Below are positions 34,338 to 47,029 of a DNA stretch of 64,000 nucleotides, piece after piece; position 1 is the stretch's first letter, and every line of letters starts with the position of its first letter. Source of the stretch: Sipunculus nudus (lineage: Eukaryota; Annelida; Sipuncula; Golfingiida; Sipunculidae); NCBI GenBank assembly GCA_026874595.1, contig CM049310.1, positions 39,685,558 through 39,749,557 on the forward strand. Reading direction: 5' to 3'. The notes under the pieces were generated by a model. The model had not been told where the DNA came from. It made no database searches and was given only the letters and a program-made list of their open reading frames with translations. Made by a program: the position numbers and the translations under genes.

Positions 34338-35925
34338 GTAAGTGTGATATATTAATAAGGAAAGGTGTCAAATATGCTTCTGGGCGACCCGGGGAACAAT
34401 ATCTGGTGTATCCAAAGGATATACATGTATGCAATACGATTAAAACGATAAGTTGTAACCATCCACTGCGTGTTTAATTTTCACCATATCACCATGTTTG
34501 CGATATCATATCAATATCCACACAGGTTTCACATTTAACATTTTGTCAAAGCAGGCAATACTGAGTTAAAGTATTAAACTTAATTTTCTTACTTACATAT
34601 CCATCATTCGGGCTAGTTTACCCTCCGAAAAATCAAGGTCATGGGACCATTGCTTTTAATAAAAAACCGAGTCAAACTTGATAAACGGACAGGCATGCTT
34701 TACTGGGACTTGGGTCGAAAAATTTTCTAATTCAGCGTCTAGACAGTTTTGGTTTTCCTTCCTAACTTGAAAACCGAGTATGTGCCCAATAGCTGCGCAT
34801 GGATAAAAATCATGTTTTCCCCATCCAAGTATACTCGAATTCGGCTTCTTGTTCGTAATATATTCTAAAACTTAGTTGTGAAGCCACAAAATGAGATGAA
34901 GAGAGGCGTTCAACGGTGTGAAAACAAATACCCTGCATGGATCCAAATCATGTTCAAAACTATACCATCATTCAATCGGCCTTTCTTCGTCAAAGGGTAT
35001 TCTAAGTTTTATTAAAAACCCAATCACAAAAAAAGTAGAATTCTATAATAAAATCGATCAACAGACGCCTATCTAATCCTTCTTTGCAGAAATAGGTGCC
35101 AATTCACCTAACTTTTGAAATAGAATTTATGTGATTTCTAGCTTCTGTTTATATTTTAACAATCCAAGGTTAATTGTGGTTGTGAATAGTTCTTATAATG
35201 CCTTCGTGAAGGATGTGTGAACTTATTTATCAACAACATGTTTGTAAACACAGCAATGTTGACAAACGGGAAACATGTAACCTAAGGTGGTAGGCTGCAA
35301 ATGTGCGGAGGTGGAAATGTCACTTGTTGCAAACGCCATTTGTAAAGCTCTGGCGTATCTGACTTTCTGCAAGATGCCGCTTAAATTGTTGATTTTTTTT
35401 TTATTTTCGCGGCCCCCACATATTATAAACACGTTGTTATAAACAAATCAGGCAGCCTGTGTGCAGTGATATCAACGTTTTCTGCTCAATTTTTTAAAAA
35501 ATTACCTTTAGTTATTAAAGGTCAGATAGGTGATTGGGCTCTTTTAACCTAATTTTTCTAACATTTAAGATAAAACTGAACGTTGTCTTTCATGCACAAG
35601 AATGAACCTGCTATTCATCCATGAAGTATATTAGGAATTTTCAAGGATGGGTGATTATGAGCGTGGTTTTAATTCTGTATAGCAAAAAAAATACATTTAA
35701 TAATAATGAAAGGGAAATCTAAGAAAGAGTGGTGCAAAGCACCCCGGCCATTCCAACCTGTCATTGATATGGTAAAGGAAACCAAGATTTTTTTTATGTA
35801 GTGTATAAGATAACAACAGTAAACAAAACTAATACTGCCGATTCCCTCCGGTCTGGGCCTTGCCGTAAGCCTTTAAATACATGCATTACACAACAGTAAC
35901 CTCATTCAACACTACTGATAACTAG

Positions 35926-36800
35926 AATATCAGCAGAAGCTGATAAAAGCCCTCAGCCAAAAGAACAGTGTTTATAGGTGGTAACAGTAACAAGTACAAA
36001 ATATTTGTTCTCTTATGGATGTATATCTGTATATGTCTCACTTATAAATTTAAACTGGACAGGTATGTACCATGTTTCCTAACAATCCACCATATGCTTT
36101 TAGAAGATATTCTGCTCACAAGGCCAAAGTTGAAAAATCCAAAAAAAATTCATTAAAATCAGAAATTGTAGGTAGTGCCCCCAAACCTCTGCAGCAGGTA
36201 CAGACCATCAGTTTTAATGATCATAGTAAGTTTTGTGAAAATCCACCAAATGATCTCTGAGAATTAAGCTTCTAAGGGTTTTTCTATATTCAGCTCTAAA
36301 ACGTAGAAAAATAGGTCAAGGTCAACCATCTTCGAAGTTGACTGAGATATTGTTGATATAAATCTTCACTAATGAAATAAAATTCCCATGGTGAATCCTT
36401 TTAGAGATATCCCGCTCACAAGGCCAAAGTTGAAAAATCCGATAAAAATTCATTAAAAATTAGAACTTGTAGGTGGCGCCACCAAACTTGTGCAGCAGAT
36501 AGAGACCATCAGTCCCAATGACCATAGTAAGTTTTGTGAAAATCCACCCAATGGTTCCTGAGACATAAACTTCTAAGTGTTTTTCTATAATCAGCTCTAA
36601 AATGTAGAAAAATAGGTTAAGGTCACCCATTTTCGAACTTTTCCGAGATTTTGTCGATATACATCTTCATCGAAGAAATAAAATTCCTACGGTGAATCCT
36701 TTTAGAGATATCCCGCTCCCAAGGTAAAAGTTAACGGACGCCGGACGGACGGACAGCTTGGGTGTTGACAATAGCCCATCAGCTCAGGGCTTAGGGGTAA
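35926..36800 (+). repeat. Tandem-core interspersed repeat, inverted relative copy at 60.16-60.24 kb
   Basis: The left end (AATATCAGCAGAAGCTGATA ... GGTGGTAACAGTAA) recurs inverted at 60164-60235. The core has at least two units of about 307 bp (from about 36110 and 36418) sharing ATCCCGCTCACAAGGCCAAA, GACCATCAGT and TTTTCTATA.TCAGCTCTAA. The right end has GGACGCCGGACGGACGGACA and an AGCTCAGGGCTTAGGGG motif. GGTGGCGCCACC appears at 36472. Confidence 0.75.
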
Positions 36801-37286
36801 AAAAAAGCTTACATTTTGTGTTTATGCTGACATGCAGTACATGGCGCTGGTCATCATCATTCATTTTTGGGACCATGGGTCTTGTTTCGGGGGGCCATGT
36901 CCGACTCACTTTTTAGGGTTGGGAACAGAGCACATTTTGTCCCCCTCGCGTTCTAGGGGAATAAAGCAGATAAATAGTTTCTAGAGAATTCCCATCATTC
37001 AGTTCAAATATTGTTGTTTAGTCATATTTTATTCAGGATTCTTTAAATTGAGAAAATTTAAAATATTGCATGTGCCTCAATTGCCTCAGCTTCATAGGTC
37101 AGCCTACCATAGGTTTCTATAGTTTGAAAATTGAGCACAAGTATCTTCATGTAAAGAATATATTTTATTCCAATATATGTTGCGGGATGAAGAAAATTAT
37201 GATATTCGTGGAGAGGGTTTTTGTCTTCCGTTTCGCCAGGGAAGTTATCTGGAAGAGATTTTGAGCTGGTGTCTTTGTTTCCGGGG

Positions 37287-37296
37287 GGGGGGGGAC
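37287..37296. repeat. G-run
   Basis: A run of about ten guanines lies 300 bp upstream of the gene 2 coding exon. Confidence 0.85.
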
Positions 37297-37588
37297 AATC
37301 GACCCTCGCATTTTGAGCAAACTAGGCCCATATGCATATATGACACTGGAGTAAGTAACGTCAATGCTTTTCTTGCATCTCCATATCAGAAACAGTAAAA
37401 CCCCATGGCGCCAACCATCCTTTCGCATTTAAATCTTATTGTATACATCCCTGATAAATTTGGCTAAAGCATTACAAAGCCCAGACCACTTCAGGTACGA
37501 CATAAAGGGGTTTTACTCTATATATTTTTGAATTTCAGGACTTATATGTTAATGTAAGAAAAATGACACATATTTATTCTAATTTCAG

Positions 37589-38053
37589 GATCAACACGAG
37601 ATGAAGTTGCTGCTTATAATAACCGTGTTTTTAGTGGCGTACAGTGAAGCTCGCTCTAGAAGATATCTGTGCGACAGGTGGCGCACCATGTCTTTTGCTC
37701 AGCGCGTGCGTCACGCACAGATCGTTGTTCGCGCCAAATACTTGGCTCGCCTGGTAAATACCAAAACAACAGGCGGCTCGTATATGCAACCGCTATATCT
37801 ATTTTACGTCCAATGTGTCTTAAAAAACCGAAGCAGAAAACGTGTTTATAAACATTTGCTGGTTTCAGAACGGGTGCCAGGTCCCTGCGGGGATCATTAT
37901 ATGGCGCTTGCCAAAAGACATATGAAAGAGGAATTTCTTATATTGTTAAGGATCAGAAACGGAAAGTTTAGGTTTCATCGGATTAACCATCAAGATGCCG
38001 TCATACCAGGACCAGAAATGGCGCCATTTCAGTGTTCTGCGAGGTATTTCTGA
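37589..38053 (+). CDS. Small secreted NTR/TIMP-like protein, paralogue 2
   Basis: This coding exon follows the acceptor ATTCTAATTTCAG (ending 37588). ATG is at 37601, with 150 codons before TGA at 38051. The signal peptide covers about residues 1-17 (KLLLIITVFLVAYSEA). Cysteines at 24, 72, 96 and 145 align with those of the 29.45-kb paralogue. Shared blocks include AQIVVRAKY, YMQPLYLFYVQC, ERVPGPCGDH and NGKFRFHRI..QDAV. It is more basic than its sister (RSRKRVYK, AKRHMKEE), so binding partners may differ. The pair lies in the same orientation 8 kb apart with the same exon plan, indicating gene duplication with its own promoter copy. Function is unknown; an extracellular role is inferred from the signal peptide and disulfide-type cysteines. 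Confidence 0.8.
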   Translation, partial: DQHEMKLLLIITVFLVAYSEARSRRYLCDRWRTMSFAQRVRHAQIVVRAKYLARLVNTKTTGGSYMQPLYLFYVQCVLKNRSRKRVYKHLLVSERVPGPCGDHYMALAKRHMKEEFLILLRIRNGKFRFHRINHQDAVIPGPEMAPFQCSARYF

Positions 38054-39035
38054 AAACTATAACTTGATGGCGGCAACGGAAAAAATATGTTCCTGGTTAA
38101 ATATCTCGGATTGTTCATGTTGAAAAAATCATGTTTGGATATTTTTGTGTTTTTGATAATCTAAGAAAATGTTCATGTAAATGTATTTATAATTGTATAC
38201 TTTATTTTATATAGACCTATGTTAGGCTCTGTTCTAAATTATTCTAGGGCACGCCTAAATGTGATGATCTTTTTGATATGCACACATATATTATGTGACA
38301 TATAATCATGTATATGTATTTATAATTATTGATGTTAATGGAGAACATCAGTGACTCTGCTTTTAAATATTCTGAGGGCTGACTCTATGCTGTATTATTT
38401 TGATATGCACATGCCTATATTTGTTACGCCATTAATGTGCCTGCAAATGGGCGAACTTTTCACGTGACCTTGAGTATTTTTTCTTGGTACATCGTAAACT
38501 CATTTATAAGTGATGGTAAAGTATTTACTTTTTATGTAAACAATTACTTTCATTCTTCTCAAAAGAATGATAAGAACCCCTTTGGTGATAATACGTACCA
38601 CGTTTACGCCTGTTTGTCACAATTCCTTATACATCGTTTTCTGTATTCTTTCTTAGTGATATATCGTAATATTTCATTGCCTGGAAACAGGTGCTCGTAC
38701 GAACTGTTTGACGTACTAATGTATCTACCCATCCTTGCGATGGTTGCAAATGTGATACATATATGGTCTATATATGCACAATTTCATGCACAGATATTTA
38801 CATTTACATACCAATAATTATTACATACGTTGTTATGTAAACTATATCACATCATGCATTTCTTGTACTTAAATATTAAAGCAGCATGTATATGTACATA
38901 CCCAAGGGTAAATTGTATGGCAGCAAGATTCAGTGTCTAAAATTAATACAGAAAGAAATGGGAGACACGCAGTATTGCTAAATAAATTGCACACTTGACG
39001 TGTTGTCAAATATATATTTGGCAGCAAATAAAGAA
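38054..39035 (+). other. Probable 3' UTR and downstream flank of NTR-like gene 2
   Basis: AATAAA occurs at 38981-38986 and 39027-39032. A segment with TGTATTTATAATT and TTTGATATGCACA occurs twice (about 38180-38285 and 38315-38410), an internal duplication. The 126-codon ORF at 38.4-38.8 kb shows no recognised domain. Confidence 0.4.
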
Positions 39036-39135
39036 ATTATGTTTTCACAATGTTGTTCACTTTTAATTTATAACATGCGTGTATCATGGATCTAGATGTT
39101 ACCCATATATGATCTAACACAATTTCTAATGTTAT

Positions 39136-39860
39136 TAGCCCAATTCACACCAGAAAAAATGTGGCGCGCGCTAGACCGGTCCAGAAAAATGTGGAGCGGG
39201 CTACATTTTAACTTGCGTTCACACTGTGCCGGACAAAGTGACCATGCAGTGCGCGCTACCCTGTCAGGTTAGGCCGCATTGCATTTGGCCCGGCCTAGAA
39301 TCTGCATTGCGTTTACACGCAGATAAATACTGCAAGCTATAGCGCGGTCTAGATTGGATTCCCCCTAGACCCAGTTGTGGCTCTGTTTAAACAACAGAGC
39401 CACAACTGGGTCTAGATTCCCCCTTGGCGCATGACAGCCGAGTCTTGCTGGAGCGCGCTGTATAGACACATCCGATCGTGACGTAATAGAAACTAGGTCA
39501 CTGACCACGTGGTGCTCTGTAAGGCAAAACATGGGCTGCGGCAGGCACTGGACAAGCTATTTACACTACAATACCAGTCTGAGTTACGCTTCATTTTTCT
39601 CCCTGTTTAGTGTCATTTTGCATATCAAACACCATAAACCATGTCATTCTAGTGTCCCTACAATTAACTAGTCATTTTAACTCCAGGAGGCCTTCCCTAG
39701 AACATTCCACTTCTGTCTGGCGCGCGCCAGGATGTAGAACCGGCTCAAAACGGTGGTCAAATGTAGCGCGCTCCAGACCGAAAATCCACGAAATCTGGCG
39801 CGTTTGGGGGATGTAGAGCGCTCCAGAAAAACGTGTGTAAATGGGGCTATTAATATCAAA
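39136..39860. mobile_element. About 0.7-kb TIR element (MITE-like) with internal hairpin
   Basis: The left end ATTAGCCCAATTCACAC and the right end, read on the other strand, TAATAGCCCCATTTACACAC are imperfect inverted repeats. Subterminal GGCGCGCGC, GGAGCGGGC and GCGCGCTCC words recur on both sides. A 23-bp perfect hairpin sits inside (39365-39387 with 39393-39415, loop TAAAC). No coding capacity is seen. Confidence 0.62.
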
Positions 39861-40283
39861 ATGGGTTGAAATGGCTCATATATTCGCGTACGATGGATCG
39901 TAGACATATGCAGGTAATTATAGTACCTTATGCGCATGTGCATGATATAATACCTCGTGAGCACCCGTTATTTTACCAAATATTTCGAGAAAAAAAAGAC
40001 TTGCAAACGTCAAATGTGTACAGTGCCCGACACTTCAATCACCACGTACGCAAATATTTCACATCGCACATTAACATACACGTAAACAATCGATATGGTG
40101 CCTAATTAAAAATGAAATTTAAATTCAGAGTGATGCCATGTGCGTTTTTTTATGGCCTGGACATACATAATCGGTTTTCACAAGAACAAATGGTTTCATA
40201 AAAGTGAATGCTGACACATCAGACATTAGCGTGGCCCACATACATACCAGGTATTTTAAATATACATTACGTGTCTTGTTTTT

Positions 40284-41880
40284 AGCTCGGCTCACTGTAA
40301 GTCATCTGAGCTGTAGTGATCACTCTTTGTCCGTCGTCCGTCCGGTCGTCTGGCCGTCCGGCCGTCCGTCCGTTAACAGGGCACAAACTGTAACTGCTGG
40401 ACCTAGAATCTTGTAACTTGACATCCTGGGAGGTTCATAAAAAATCTCCTATCTCCTTGGAACCCTGAAATTAGGTCTCTGTTACCCATATTCTTCCAGC
40501 TACGGGGCTCCAAAGTACCCCCAAGAATAATGGAAAATTTGATACAAAGGCTCAATTATCTGAACAACTAATGCAGTGATCACCAAGATGTTTAGCATGG
40601 ATATTGATCATGGAGTGTTTCATCAGTTTCTGCAGTCTGGTGGCGCCAACTGTATTTTTTCGATTTTTACGAATTTTTTTCTCTATTTTTGAGACATCTT
40701 AAGATGTGGTCATCTGTTAACAGGGCACAAATCGTAACCACTGGACCTAGAATCTTCTCACTTGCCTTGCGGGGAGGCCCATGAAAAGTCTCTGTGGAAA
40801 CCTGAAATTAGGTCTCTGTTACCCATATCCTTTGAGCTATGGGGCTCCGAATTACCCCCCAAGAATAATGCAAAAAAAGCTCAAGTATCTGAATAACTAC
40901 TGCATTGGTCATCATGATTCTTTGCATGAATATTGATCATGGGATGTTCCATCATTTCCTGCAGACTGGTGGCGCCACCTGTATTTTTCCTATTTTCACG
41001 ATTTTTTTCTCTTTTTTTTCAGACCTGCAATGAAACTGTCATATTTAACAGGGCACAAATTGTAACCACTGGACCTGGAATCTTCAAACTTAATATACAG
41101 GGAGGGCCATAAAAAATCTCCTGGAAAACCTGAAATTAGGTCTTTGTTACCCATATCCTTCGAGCTATTGGGCTCTGAAGTACCCCCCAGAATAATGCAA
41201 AATTTGATACAAAAGCTCAAGTATCTGAATAACTACTACATTGATCATCATGATTCTTTGCATGAATATTGATCATGGGATGTTCCATCACTTTCTGCAG
41301 ACTGGTGGCGCCACCTGTATTTTTCCCAATTTTACGATTTTTTTCTATATATTTGAGACCTTCAAAGAAGCTGTCATCTGTTAACAGGGCACAAATCGTA
41401 ACCGCAGGACCTGGATTCTTCTAACTTGACATCAAGAGAGGTCCATGAAAAGTCTCTATGGAAACCTGAAATAAGGTCTCTGTTACCCATATCCTTCGAG
41501 CTATGGGGCTTGTAAGTACTCCTAAGAATAATTAAAAATGTGATACAAAAGCTGCAGTATCTGAATAACTAATGTACTAATGACCATGATTTTTTGCATT
41601 CATATTGATCATGGAGTGTTTCATCAGTTCCTGCAGACTGGATCGCGCCACCTATTTTTTTTTTAATTTGTACGCATTTTTTTCTCATTTTGAGACCTTC
41701 AAATAAAGCTTCATCTTGTAGCAGGGCACAAATCGTAACCACTTGACCTAGAATCTTCATACTTGACATCTAGGGAGCTCCATGAAAAGTCTTCATGGAA
41801 ATCCGAAATTAGGTCTCTGTTACCCATATCCTCTGAGCTATCGGGCTCATAAGTACCCACGAAATAATTAAAAATGTGAT
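40284..41880. repeat. Satellite array A, about 330-336 bp units
   Basis: It starts with a TTTAGCTCGGCTCACTG hairpin-like end and (GTCC)n, then repeats units marked by GGTGGCGCC at 40639, 40968, 41304 and (as GGATCGCGCC) 41639. Each unit also has CAGGGCACAAATCGTAACCA, CTGAAATTAGGTCTCTGTTA and ATTGATCATGG. It is the reverse complement family of array C. ORFs inside are not genes. Confidence 0.92.
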
Positions 41881-43340
41881 ACAAAAAACGGTGTTTGTTT
41901 CTGGGGAACTCCTCTGAGACTCTTGGACTGATCTTCCATAACCCGGCATAGTTGTTCCCTCACCTATGTAGTTGTGCATAACAAGACAGGTGGCACCACC
42001 TGCAATCCTTTCTGGCCATGGCATAGTAACCGAGGACGCGCTTTCTGATTGGTTGATATGTCTACTACTGGAGTCTTCAGATGGTGACACCGCTTACGTA
42101 ACAATGGTTCAGCCAATCATGCATGTACTTCAGTTTAACCGTAAGCCGATGTGCCATGGCTGTCGGGCCTAACAACGGGGGCTTCTTGCCTGCCTATCTC
42201 AAATATTAAGTAAATAATAAAGAGATGGACCATATAGTGCGCAAACGCTAGGAAAATGTCAGTTAAGTAATAGTTATAAGGAAATGACCCAGAAGAGAAA
42301 CAAATTTAACCGAAATCCCCCCTTATAACAATTCAAACCCCTGTGATTCGATTAAGGTCATAGAGAGTTCATGGATAGGTCAAATTGGAGATATATTATA
42401 TAACACCTAGCGCCATCAGTGGTGCAACACATGAATGGCAATGCAGTCTTGTTATCGTAAAAGACTCGTGAGGACTGTATTAACGAACAAACAGCATATT
42501 ATATAAGTATAAAACAGGTGATTTTGAGATAGTAAGTCACTGAGCCGTAAGGATCTTGCTAGGTAACTTTTATTCCGAAAAAATAACTAATAGCTTTAGA
42601 AAATACACATGTTAGGAAAAAAAATAAGGTTTGGTTCTCAGGCAATTTTTTTTCAGAAATCAATGCGGGCGGGCGGTTTTTTTATTTTTTATTTTTTTTT
42701 TTTGTATATGTTTCGATAAAATGCCAAATGATAAGGAAAAAGCATTATAATAACAGATTTGTTTTGCTAAACAAGTAAAAACACTACATAACAATGGAAA
42801 TTTTATCAAAATTGTATGATTTTATCTTCTTGAAAGAAATGTCCGAACGGCTGGAGATAAAAATTGGTAAGTTTCTATTAAAATTTTTGATGCGGGGGGT
42901 TAAAATTGTCGCGGGCGGTGCCTGAGAACCATACCTTTTATTTAATTATTTTTTGCCTTATAGCAAATGTTTGTGCAACTTTAGCTTGGCATGGTTGAGT
43001 AAATATTATTTAGCATATTATAATTCAACCATGCATAAATCATATAGGGTACCTGCATGGTACAATTTTAATGCATACTAGATACTACAATAACGACGTG
43101 AATCTTTAATAAAAACATACCTACATGTATGTTGATAAATATCCATATCAGTCCGAAACATTCATCAGTATAGAACAATATATAACTGACCATTCAACTT
43201 TTCTTTGTGATATTTGTCATAAGAAAAGGAAATATCAGCTGCCAAATGTATTCTCAATAATGCGTTTGATATACATATTAGATACCTAAACCTTTATATT
43301 CAGCTGCTTTCATTAGTATAACTATATATCACACATACTG
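41881..43340. other. No gene recognised
   Basis: A GGTGGCACCACC variant at 41989 links the left part to the satellite family. The rest is AT-rich with T-runs near 42.68 kb. Confidence 0.45.
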
Positions 43341-43880
43341 CCCACTTAAAGCCCGGGCCATGCAGACCCACTTGAGGGCCTTTGCCACATGGACACACTC
43401 AGTTCAATATGGTCAACGTCCCACAGACAGGGTTTCTGCATGCACCTCAAACCAAAAGAAATTCGAGGACTTTTCCAAGACTTTCAAAGCCCTTGTCAGC
43501 AATTTTCCAGGACCTAAGTTTAGTATAAAATTTTGTGCAAGCTCAATGATTAATTTAATGATTTTTTTATTTATACATGTACCATTATGTCAACTGTCTG
43601 AAATTGTGTATATGCAACTAGCAAAAGCACATGCTTCAGTCCAAAGTGTATTCTGTCCTTCAAAGGACACATATGGGGAAGGCAACACTTTGTAGTAAGT
43701 AAGGCCTGACAAGCAAAGCTGAAGATTTATCGTCCCTTCATTTCAAACTTGACTGTGAAGACCAAATTTCCATGAGAGTCAAAGATCTAAGAGCAAAAAA
43801 ATAAAAATTTCGAGGACTTCAAGTCAAGGCCTTGAATTTTATATTTTAAATTCCATGACTTTCCAGGTTTTCAAGGACCC
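43341..43880. repeat. Interspersed repeat with 'GAGGACTTTCAAG' wording
   Basis: Two ends carry related inverted-sounding phrases: AATTCGAGGACTTTTCCAAG (about 43463) and AAATTTCGAGGACTTCAAG (about 43805), with CATGACTTTCCAGG. This looks like a non-autonomous element, and no coding motif is recognised. Confidence 0.4.
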
Positions 43881-43885
43881 GGAGG

Positions 43886-43891
<6 letters not shown>

Positions 43892-43959
<68 letters not shown>
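43892..43959. repeat. (TA)n microsatellite
   Basis: It is a pure TA run of about 34 units. Confidence 0.95.
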
Positions 43960-43961
<2 letters not shown>

Positions 43962-44235
43962 CCTAAGTGAAAAAAAGAATGATACAGTCGTCGGAACCGT
44001 ACTGCCATAGTCCTGCCTACTTTGACAGGATCGTGATAAATGATGTGTTTACCACATTCAGGTTTATATATTGTGTTATGATAGATGATCCGGGGGCTGA
44101 TGTGTTTTGACAGGCAAATGTGCAGATCTCAGCGATTCAGTCTGTTATAGTGATATCCATCTACTCTCACAGACACGTCCCTGCAAATTAGCACGTTAAC
44201 AAGGCTAACGTTCTAAGACGTTAAACGTTCAATGT

Positions 44236-45460
44236 TTGACTATCTGTACAGCAGGGTGGGGTCCTATATCGCCCCGGTGGTTTTTGGTATACATAAATCA
44301 TCTCTTAGAAGAAAGGCGATATTCTAAATCTGGAGCCTATATTGCCGATACTTATATGGGTTCTCCAGTACAGGCTGATGATATTGCGCTATTGTCGCCT
44401 ACACCCCGGTGTCTCCAAAATATGATCAATATATGCTGTGCTCACAGTTTAAAATGGCTTTTAAACTTCAATCCCCCCCCCCCCCAAAAAAAAAAATCAG
44501 TTATTCTGACGTTTGGGGAGTGTTCATCGTTTGATAAATATTATTCTAAGCGGGCGTGGTAATGGACAGGACATTATTCGACAGGCGAGGAGTCACGTGC
44601 ATCTTGGTTTACATTTGCAGACTGACTTCACGCATAAAGAATCTGTTGCCAACGCGTGTCATAGGGGGAAAGGATCTTTTCTCTCATTGGTTGGTATCGG
44701 TGTTTGGCCAAAGGGTTTAAATTTAATTTCGTGTATGTTTCTATACAAACAGAGCGTAATTCCTAGTGCTTTATATGGCTGCGAGCTATTGAATAATCTA
44801 AATAAGACTGAACTCCACATATTGGAAAAATTTCACAAGTTTTGTGTAAGCACTACTCGGAACTTCAGGCCCACTGTTTGAACAAATATTGTTTTATCAA
44901 TTAATGGTAGGTATACCTTGTTTAAAATCTTTTATTGATAAAGCAAAGCTAATATTTTAGTAATTTGTATAGATTAATCATTTAAAATCCTAATAAGAAA
45001 ATCGTGATATACCGTTTTATTAACTTCTTGTTGAATAAAAATCTGAAAATATACGGATTTACCGCCGACACGTATCGACTGTTATATGAACAAATATGAA
45101 CTGTTTGATACCATTTATAGCTGCTTAATCGGTTGTTATACCTTTCCAGAGAGGGACGAATGGAGATGTAGAGTAATTGAATTAAAGCATGAGTATATAC
45201 CACGCGTGAATTTAGCGTTTCCCGAGATTTGACCTTAAGTAATTTTTTCGAGGTTCACGGTGATCGCTTCTCGCCGTCTGCTCTGTGGGTAACATAAAGT
45301 CAGATACCTGGTAGGCCCTACATTGCCTCGGTTCAGGTACTTAGCGCAGATACTTGTGAATCTGGAAATTTTTTATATGCAACATCAGTTCCTTTGTCAT
45401 CTTTGTGAAAAATTATATGCCAATGCAGTAATACATGTATAGTTGAATCCTGTACTGCTA
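44236..45460 (+). pseudogene. Decayed LINE reverse transcriptase, C-terminal half
   Basis: The plus strand reads SPRWFLVYINHLLEERRYS, then GSPVQADDIALLSPTPRCLQ (about 44356-44415), which is the RT catalytic A/Y-x-DD block, then LKWLLNFNP. A frameshift around 44470-44520 follows (a C-run and an A-run). Next come HVHLGLHLQTDF, SLVGIGVWPKGLN and VIPSALYGCELL, typical of the post-RT thumb and connection. Weaker traces continue (FTADTYRLLYEQ, LCHLCEKLYANAVI) to about 45430. The wording is close to the element at 2.1-4.3 kb (GGILSPWLYLVYVNGLL; KHLGVIL), so the two may be one family. It is 5'-truncated and dead. Confidence 0.8.
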
Positions 45461-47029
45461 CAATTATCCAGAGAGAACATATATGGAACTTTATTTGTTA
45501 AAAATTACCCGTTCAGTTTGAGGCACAATCGGTTGCCCTGTCGGACACTAAACTCGCAAGTGCCTTGATAAAAATGGACATTGAATATTGATTAAATTAA
45601 TCTTCCGGATACGAACACTATTCAGCCGATTTACTAAACGAGGTCTCTATATTCTTCAATTAAGGAGTCAAAGAAGATTCTTCATGAACTATCTTGATTA
45701 TTATCAAATAACATATTAATTGCCTGTATGCCATACAACAGATAATGTTTTCCTATTCTACCTTTTTGATTATTGGTTTGTAATTTGTAATGCTTTTGTA
45801 TTAGGCCTACTTCTGTAGTGACATTTTGTATGTTGATCTTCGCTTTGTCGGAGGAAATAATGGTTAACAACAGTATCGTATATGCATGCATGCATGGTCG
45901 CTTCTGAAATTTATAACAGCAGAAACTGTAGTATTGTATAAGCCGAACCAACAGAGATGAAAATTTTCTGCCGTTTCAACGTAAAGGTTTAAAGAACAAG
46001 TTCCATCATGTTTTATATATAATATAACATGAGGACATGCAACAACCTATACATTTGTCAATCAACTCAAATCATGCACGCCTAGGAAATGCCTGCATTT
46101 TGGTTTTGAACTGTCGGGAATCATAACAAGTGTGTGTGTGTGTGTGTGTATCCTTTCCCATATTTACCCAAAAATCCGGATACATTAGCATTGTGTGGTT
46201 ATTGTAGTGCCATCTATCGGGAATAACGTGAACTACGCTAATACGGTTAATACTCTGGTAAAGTATAAATACACTTGTGTTGACTCAGGTTTGGACATAA
46301 ATTGCGAAGGAATATTCCGTATGCATGAAAATAATTCTTCACTCTAGACAGTCAGATAAGGTTTGCCCATATTAGCATGGTCCATAGTTTTGACAGGTAT
46401 GATTCGAAGGCTGCTTATGAGAAGCCTTTGGCATCTATTCTTTTAATATTGGGAACGGTGCCAAGTGTGTCTTAATGAGGTAATTCCCCATATTTGCCCA
46501 TAAATCATGAGATATTTGATATTACTCCGCGAAAATAATACGACAGCGTCATCTGTCAGAAACTATAAACTAAATAAGAACGGGTATAAAACTCTGGTAT
46601 ACTACATATAAGAACACATGAAACCTGAATTAAAATTGAATGACGTTAAAGAAGAGAGAGTGGGCGGGGGAAAGAGGGGGGGAGGGGATAGGGCGACTGC
46701 AACAGACAACAAGTGCCCCATGGGTCATGACGCTCAGCTGACTGGGAAGAGATTCGCAAAAGGAAATTTTATCATCAGAATGGTAGTATATACCCATTCA
46801 ACTGAAGCATCAAACAGATTAACCAACAGGCCAAGATTTAGTCTGTATTTATATATCTCAAAAATAGAGAAAAATGTGTAAACTTTTAAAACTAGAATAC
46901 GGGTAACCGACAAGTGACTACATGTATCTGCCAAAATCGGATGGTGAGGCATGGATTGAGTGGCAAGGGGAAATAGAGTGAGGTATGTTGCATATTAGCA
47001 TGGATGTCTGCAGCCTAAATGTGTATGTA
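45461..47029. other. No gene recognised
   Basis: It holds a (GT)n run at 46131-46149. The CCCATATTTRCCCA...ATAA segment with a short downstream match occurs at about 46158 and 46487, a small dispersed duplication. Confidence 0.45.

Noticed and set aside
38437-38817. 126-codon ORF downstream of NTR-like gene 2
   Set aside because: It shows no recognisable domain, is in AT-rich probable 3' UTR, and lacks promoter or splice context.
39610-39964. ORFs in the GC-rich 39-kb element
   Set aside because: They fall across the TIR element's subterminal repeats, and composition explains the open frames.
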